NCBI GenBank assembly: GCA_017461775.1
Contig: JAFTXD010000047.1
Coordinates: forward strand, 1-64,000
Reading direction: 5' to 3'
Length of the DNA stretch: 64,000 nt
Source of the DNA: Lachnospiraceae bacterium
GTDB lineage: Bacteria; Bacillota; Clostridia; Lachnospirales; Lachnospiraceae
Each line of letters starts with the position of its first letter. The stretch's first letter is position 1. Both the position numbers and the translations under genes were made by a program. The notes under the pieces are model-generated. The model did not search any database. It had not been told where the DNA came from and saw only the letters and a list, made by a program, of their open reading frames with translations. Of the stretch, positions 62,470-64,000 are shown in pieces.

Positions 62470-64000
62470 TTACTCTTCATCATTTTTCTTTCTGAAGATG
62501 GTTGCACCAGTTACTACTAATGCGCCACCAGCAAGAGAAATAACAACTAAGCAAATCCAAGGAAGGATAGAAGTTCCATTTCCGCTTTCGCTTACTACTA
62601 AATCAACAGTAGGTGCATTTACAGAAGGTGCTACAATATCAGATGTTCCAGGTGCCTTTGTAGTCACATCGGTTGCTACAAGTGCGAAAGTACTGAAGCC
62701 GTTTACAACTGCACTACCAATCTTACCGCTCTCTTCTACGTCGATAACCTCTACTCCATTTGTACCATAGTGAAGAAGCTTCACATCCTTACCAACGAAG
62801 TCCTTAGGAAGTTCGAAAGATACTACCATAGGAACTACCGGCTGAACACTTTCCTTTTTGTTGTTGAATAAAGTCATGTCGAAAGGAACTGCATCCTCTA
62901 ACTGCTTCTCAGAAATACCATTCTTCATAGCCTGGTTCTTCTGGTCCTTAGAAAGAGCTGCTTCCTTAACTTCAAAGCTTCCTCCCTCTGGAACTGTGAA
63001 TAACGCGTTAGAAATATCGGAGACTTCAATTGCTGCATCATCATCTTCCACCTTAACCTCTGCACCAGTCGCAGCGATTGCTGCTTCTGCATTAGAGAGG
63101 GACATAGCTGCCTTTACATTAACAATAGGGAGATCCTTGAAAATCTCAACTACAGTATTTACAAACTGGGTAACCGCCGCTTTTACTTCCTCAACATTCT
63201 TAGCATTCAAAATCTCGTTTGCAGCCTGTGTACCTGCGGAAACAACTTCCTTAGTAGCCTCTTCTACAACCTCTTCCACAGTAGGTGCTGTAGTAGGTGC
63301 CACAGGTGCTACAGTAGGTGCTGCGGTTGGTACTACAGGTGCTACAGTAGGTGCTGTAGTAGGAACTACAGGTGCTGCGGTAGGTGCTGTAGTAGGAACT
63401 ACAGGTGCTGCGGTTGGTGCTGCGGTAGGTGCTGCGGTTGGTACAGGCTCTTCTGCAGTCTTAGCATCCATTACATCTGCGATTTCGCCTGCTGATAATG
63501 CGGTAGAGTAAATCGCAACATCATCGAACATATAGGAAGAATCCATATCTGCCCAATCCCATGCCTGGTTTCCACCAAGACATACATAGGTAAGGTCTGC
63601 GCCACCGGTGAAGATACCTGCTGCACAATTGCCTGCTGCATCGGATACATTCCACTGGTTCATTACAACACCATCTACATATACAGTTACCTGTGTCTCA
63701 GTGATGGTAAGTGTGTAATAATGCCATTCCTTATCATCCAGCCATACAGTACTGATTTCGTTGGAACCATCTACGTTTTCAGCATCTGTTAAATCCGTAT
63801 AGCCGGCACAGTTAATCTGTGCAATCAATCTGGACTGTGCAATCATCATAGGCCAGGTATTTCCGGTCTCAGTAGGTGCTGCACCATATGCTGAGAATAA
63901 TGGTGTCCAGAAGTAATCGGTAGCATCTGCTACATTCACCCAGAAACCAACGGATAATTCCTTATTGCCTGCTGCAACAGCATTTGCGATAGAATCGCTA
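62470..64000 (-). CDS. LamG-like surface protein with PT repeats, 5' end beyond window
   Basis: The C-terminal 509 or so residues of a secreted protein. The visible part begins inside a laminin-G/concanavalin-like domain (KELSVGFWVNVADA, DKEWHYYTLTITETQVTVYVDG, DDVAIYSTALSAGEI), followed by a TAAPT/VVPTTAPT repeat linker, a helical-plus-beta region of about 200 residues, a final hydrophobic helix and a FRKKNDEE tail. No sortase motif is seen, so it is probably held by the C-terminal membrane helix. LamG folds bind glycans or proteins; the missing N-terminus may hold a catalytic module. Confidence 0.8.
   Translation of the reverse strand, partial: SDSIANAVAAGNKELSVGFWVNVADATDYFWTPLFSAYGAAPTETGNTWPMMIAQSRLIAQINCAGYTDLTDAENVDGSNEISTVWLDDKEWHYYTLTITETQVTVYVDGVVMNQWNVSDAAGNCAAGIFTGGADLTYVCLGGNQAWDWADMDSSYMFDDVAIYSTALSAGEIADVMDAKTAEEPVPTAAPTAAPTAAPVVPTTAPTAAPVVPTTAPTVAPVVPTAAPTVAPVAPTTAPTVEEVVEEATKEVVSAGTQAANEILNAKNVEEVKAAVTQFVNTVVEIFKDLPIVNVKAAMSLSNAEAAIAATGAEVKVEDDDAAIEVSDISNALFTVPEGGSFEVKEAALSKDQKNQAMKNGISEKQLEDAVPFDMTLFNNKKESVQPVVPMVVSFELPKDFVGKDVKLLHYGTNGVEVIDVEESGKIGSAVVNGFSTFALVATDVTTKAPGTSDIVAPSVNAPTVDLVVSESGNGTSILPWICLVVISLAGGALVVTGATIFRKKNDEE
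63270..63450 (-). repeat. Short tandem repeats coding for a PT-rich linker
   Basis: About 30-base units (ten codons, APVVPTTAPT) repeat four to six times with small changes; the plus strand shows repeated GTAGGTGCTG and GGTGCTGCGGT. Confidence 0.8.

Noticed and set aside
1..64000. tRNA, rRNA, CRISPR arrays, prophage genes
   Set aside because: None was recognised on reading both strands; absence of small RNA genes cannot be proven without a covariance-model scan.

Overview
The window comes from a spore-forming, plant-polysaccharide-using member of the Clostridia, most likely a Lachnospiraceae species; the genus cannot be resolved from sequence alone. Three things support this: a complete spoIIIA operon with spoIVB; the Clostridia-type block asp23-nusB-xseA-xseB-ispA-dxs-tlyA-nadK-argR-recN-spoIVB; and gut-type carbohydrate genes (GH42, two GH43, a GPH sugar symporter, a YetA/PcRGLX-like protein).

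Layout. 1-3376: a partial GH42 beta-galactosidase and an AGCS amino-acid symporter behind a glycine riboswitch. 3428-8661: a SpoU-type RNA methyltransferase, then a repeat-rich wall-anchored protein (SPKTG motif) divergent from a BmrR-like MerR regulator; the shared region carries a textbook 19-bp-spacer MerR promoter. 8975-28402, all on the minus strand: the spoIIIA operon, deoB, prfC, a transglutaminase-like lipoprotein, then the asp23-to-spoIVB block. Two long perfect or near-perfect hairpin elements that share one inner core sit between recN and argR and between spoIIIAG and spoIIIAH. 28524-32902, plus strand: TrkA/TrkH potassium uptake and cardiolipin synthase. 32899-52101, minus strand: a chemosensory cluster (HPt, PAS kinase, HD-GYP-like regulator, CheR, CheB, CheY, CheA, CheW, MCP), then two hybrid kinases, a YetA-like protein, a membrane-anchored transglutaminase-like protein and a small helical protein. 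52318-62227: a PAS-GGDEF-EAL protein, a GPH transporter, a hemolysin-III-like protein, a compact locus that looks like a type I toxin-antitoxin system, two GH43 enzymes (one with N-terminal ankyrin repeats) and a large membrane protein. 62470-64000: the C-terminal part of a LamG-like, PT-repeat surface protein.

How the genes fit together. The spo genes build the mother-cell/forespore channel and trigger late sigma-factor activation. The che cluster can form a complete CheA-CheW-CheY-CheB-CheR pathway. It has no flagellar gene near it, and its extra kinases and HPt proteins suggest phosphorelay cross-talk. The GPH symporter and the two GH43 enzymes form a probable xylo- or arabino-oligosaccharide uptake and trimming set.

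The observations most worth following are: (i) a hybrid histidine kinase fused to a full-length DegV (fatty-acid-binding) domain; (ii) the 56.5-56.9 kb locus with convergent promoters, a bidirectional terminator, a sequestered ribosome-binding site and an overlapping short leader ORF ahead of a 42-residue protein; (iii) the two hairpin elements, whose shared core is inverted relative to its flanks between the copies. No tRNA, rRNA, CRISPR array, transposase or phage gene was seen.
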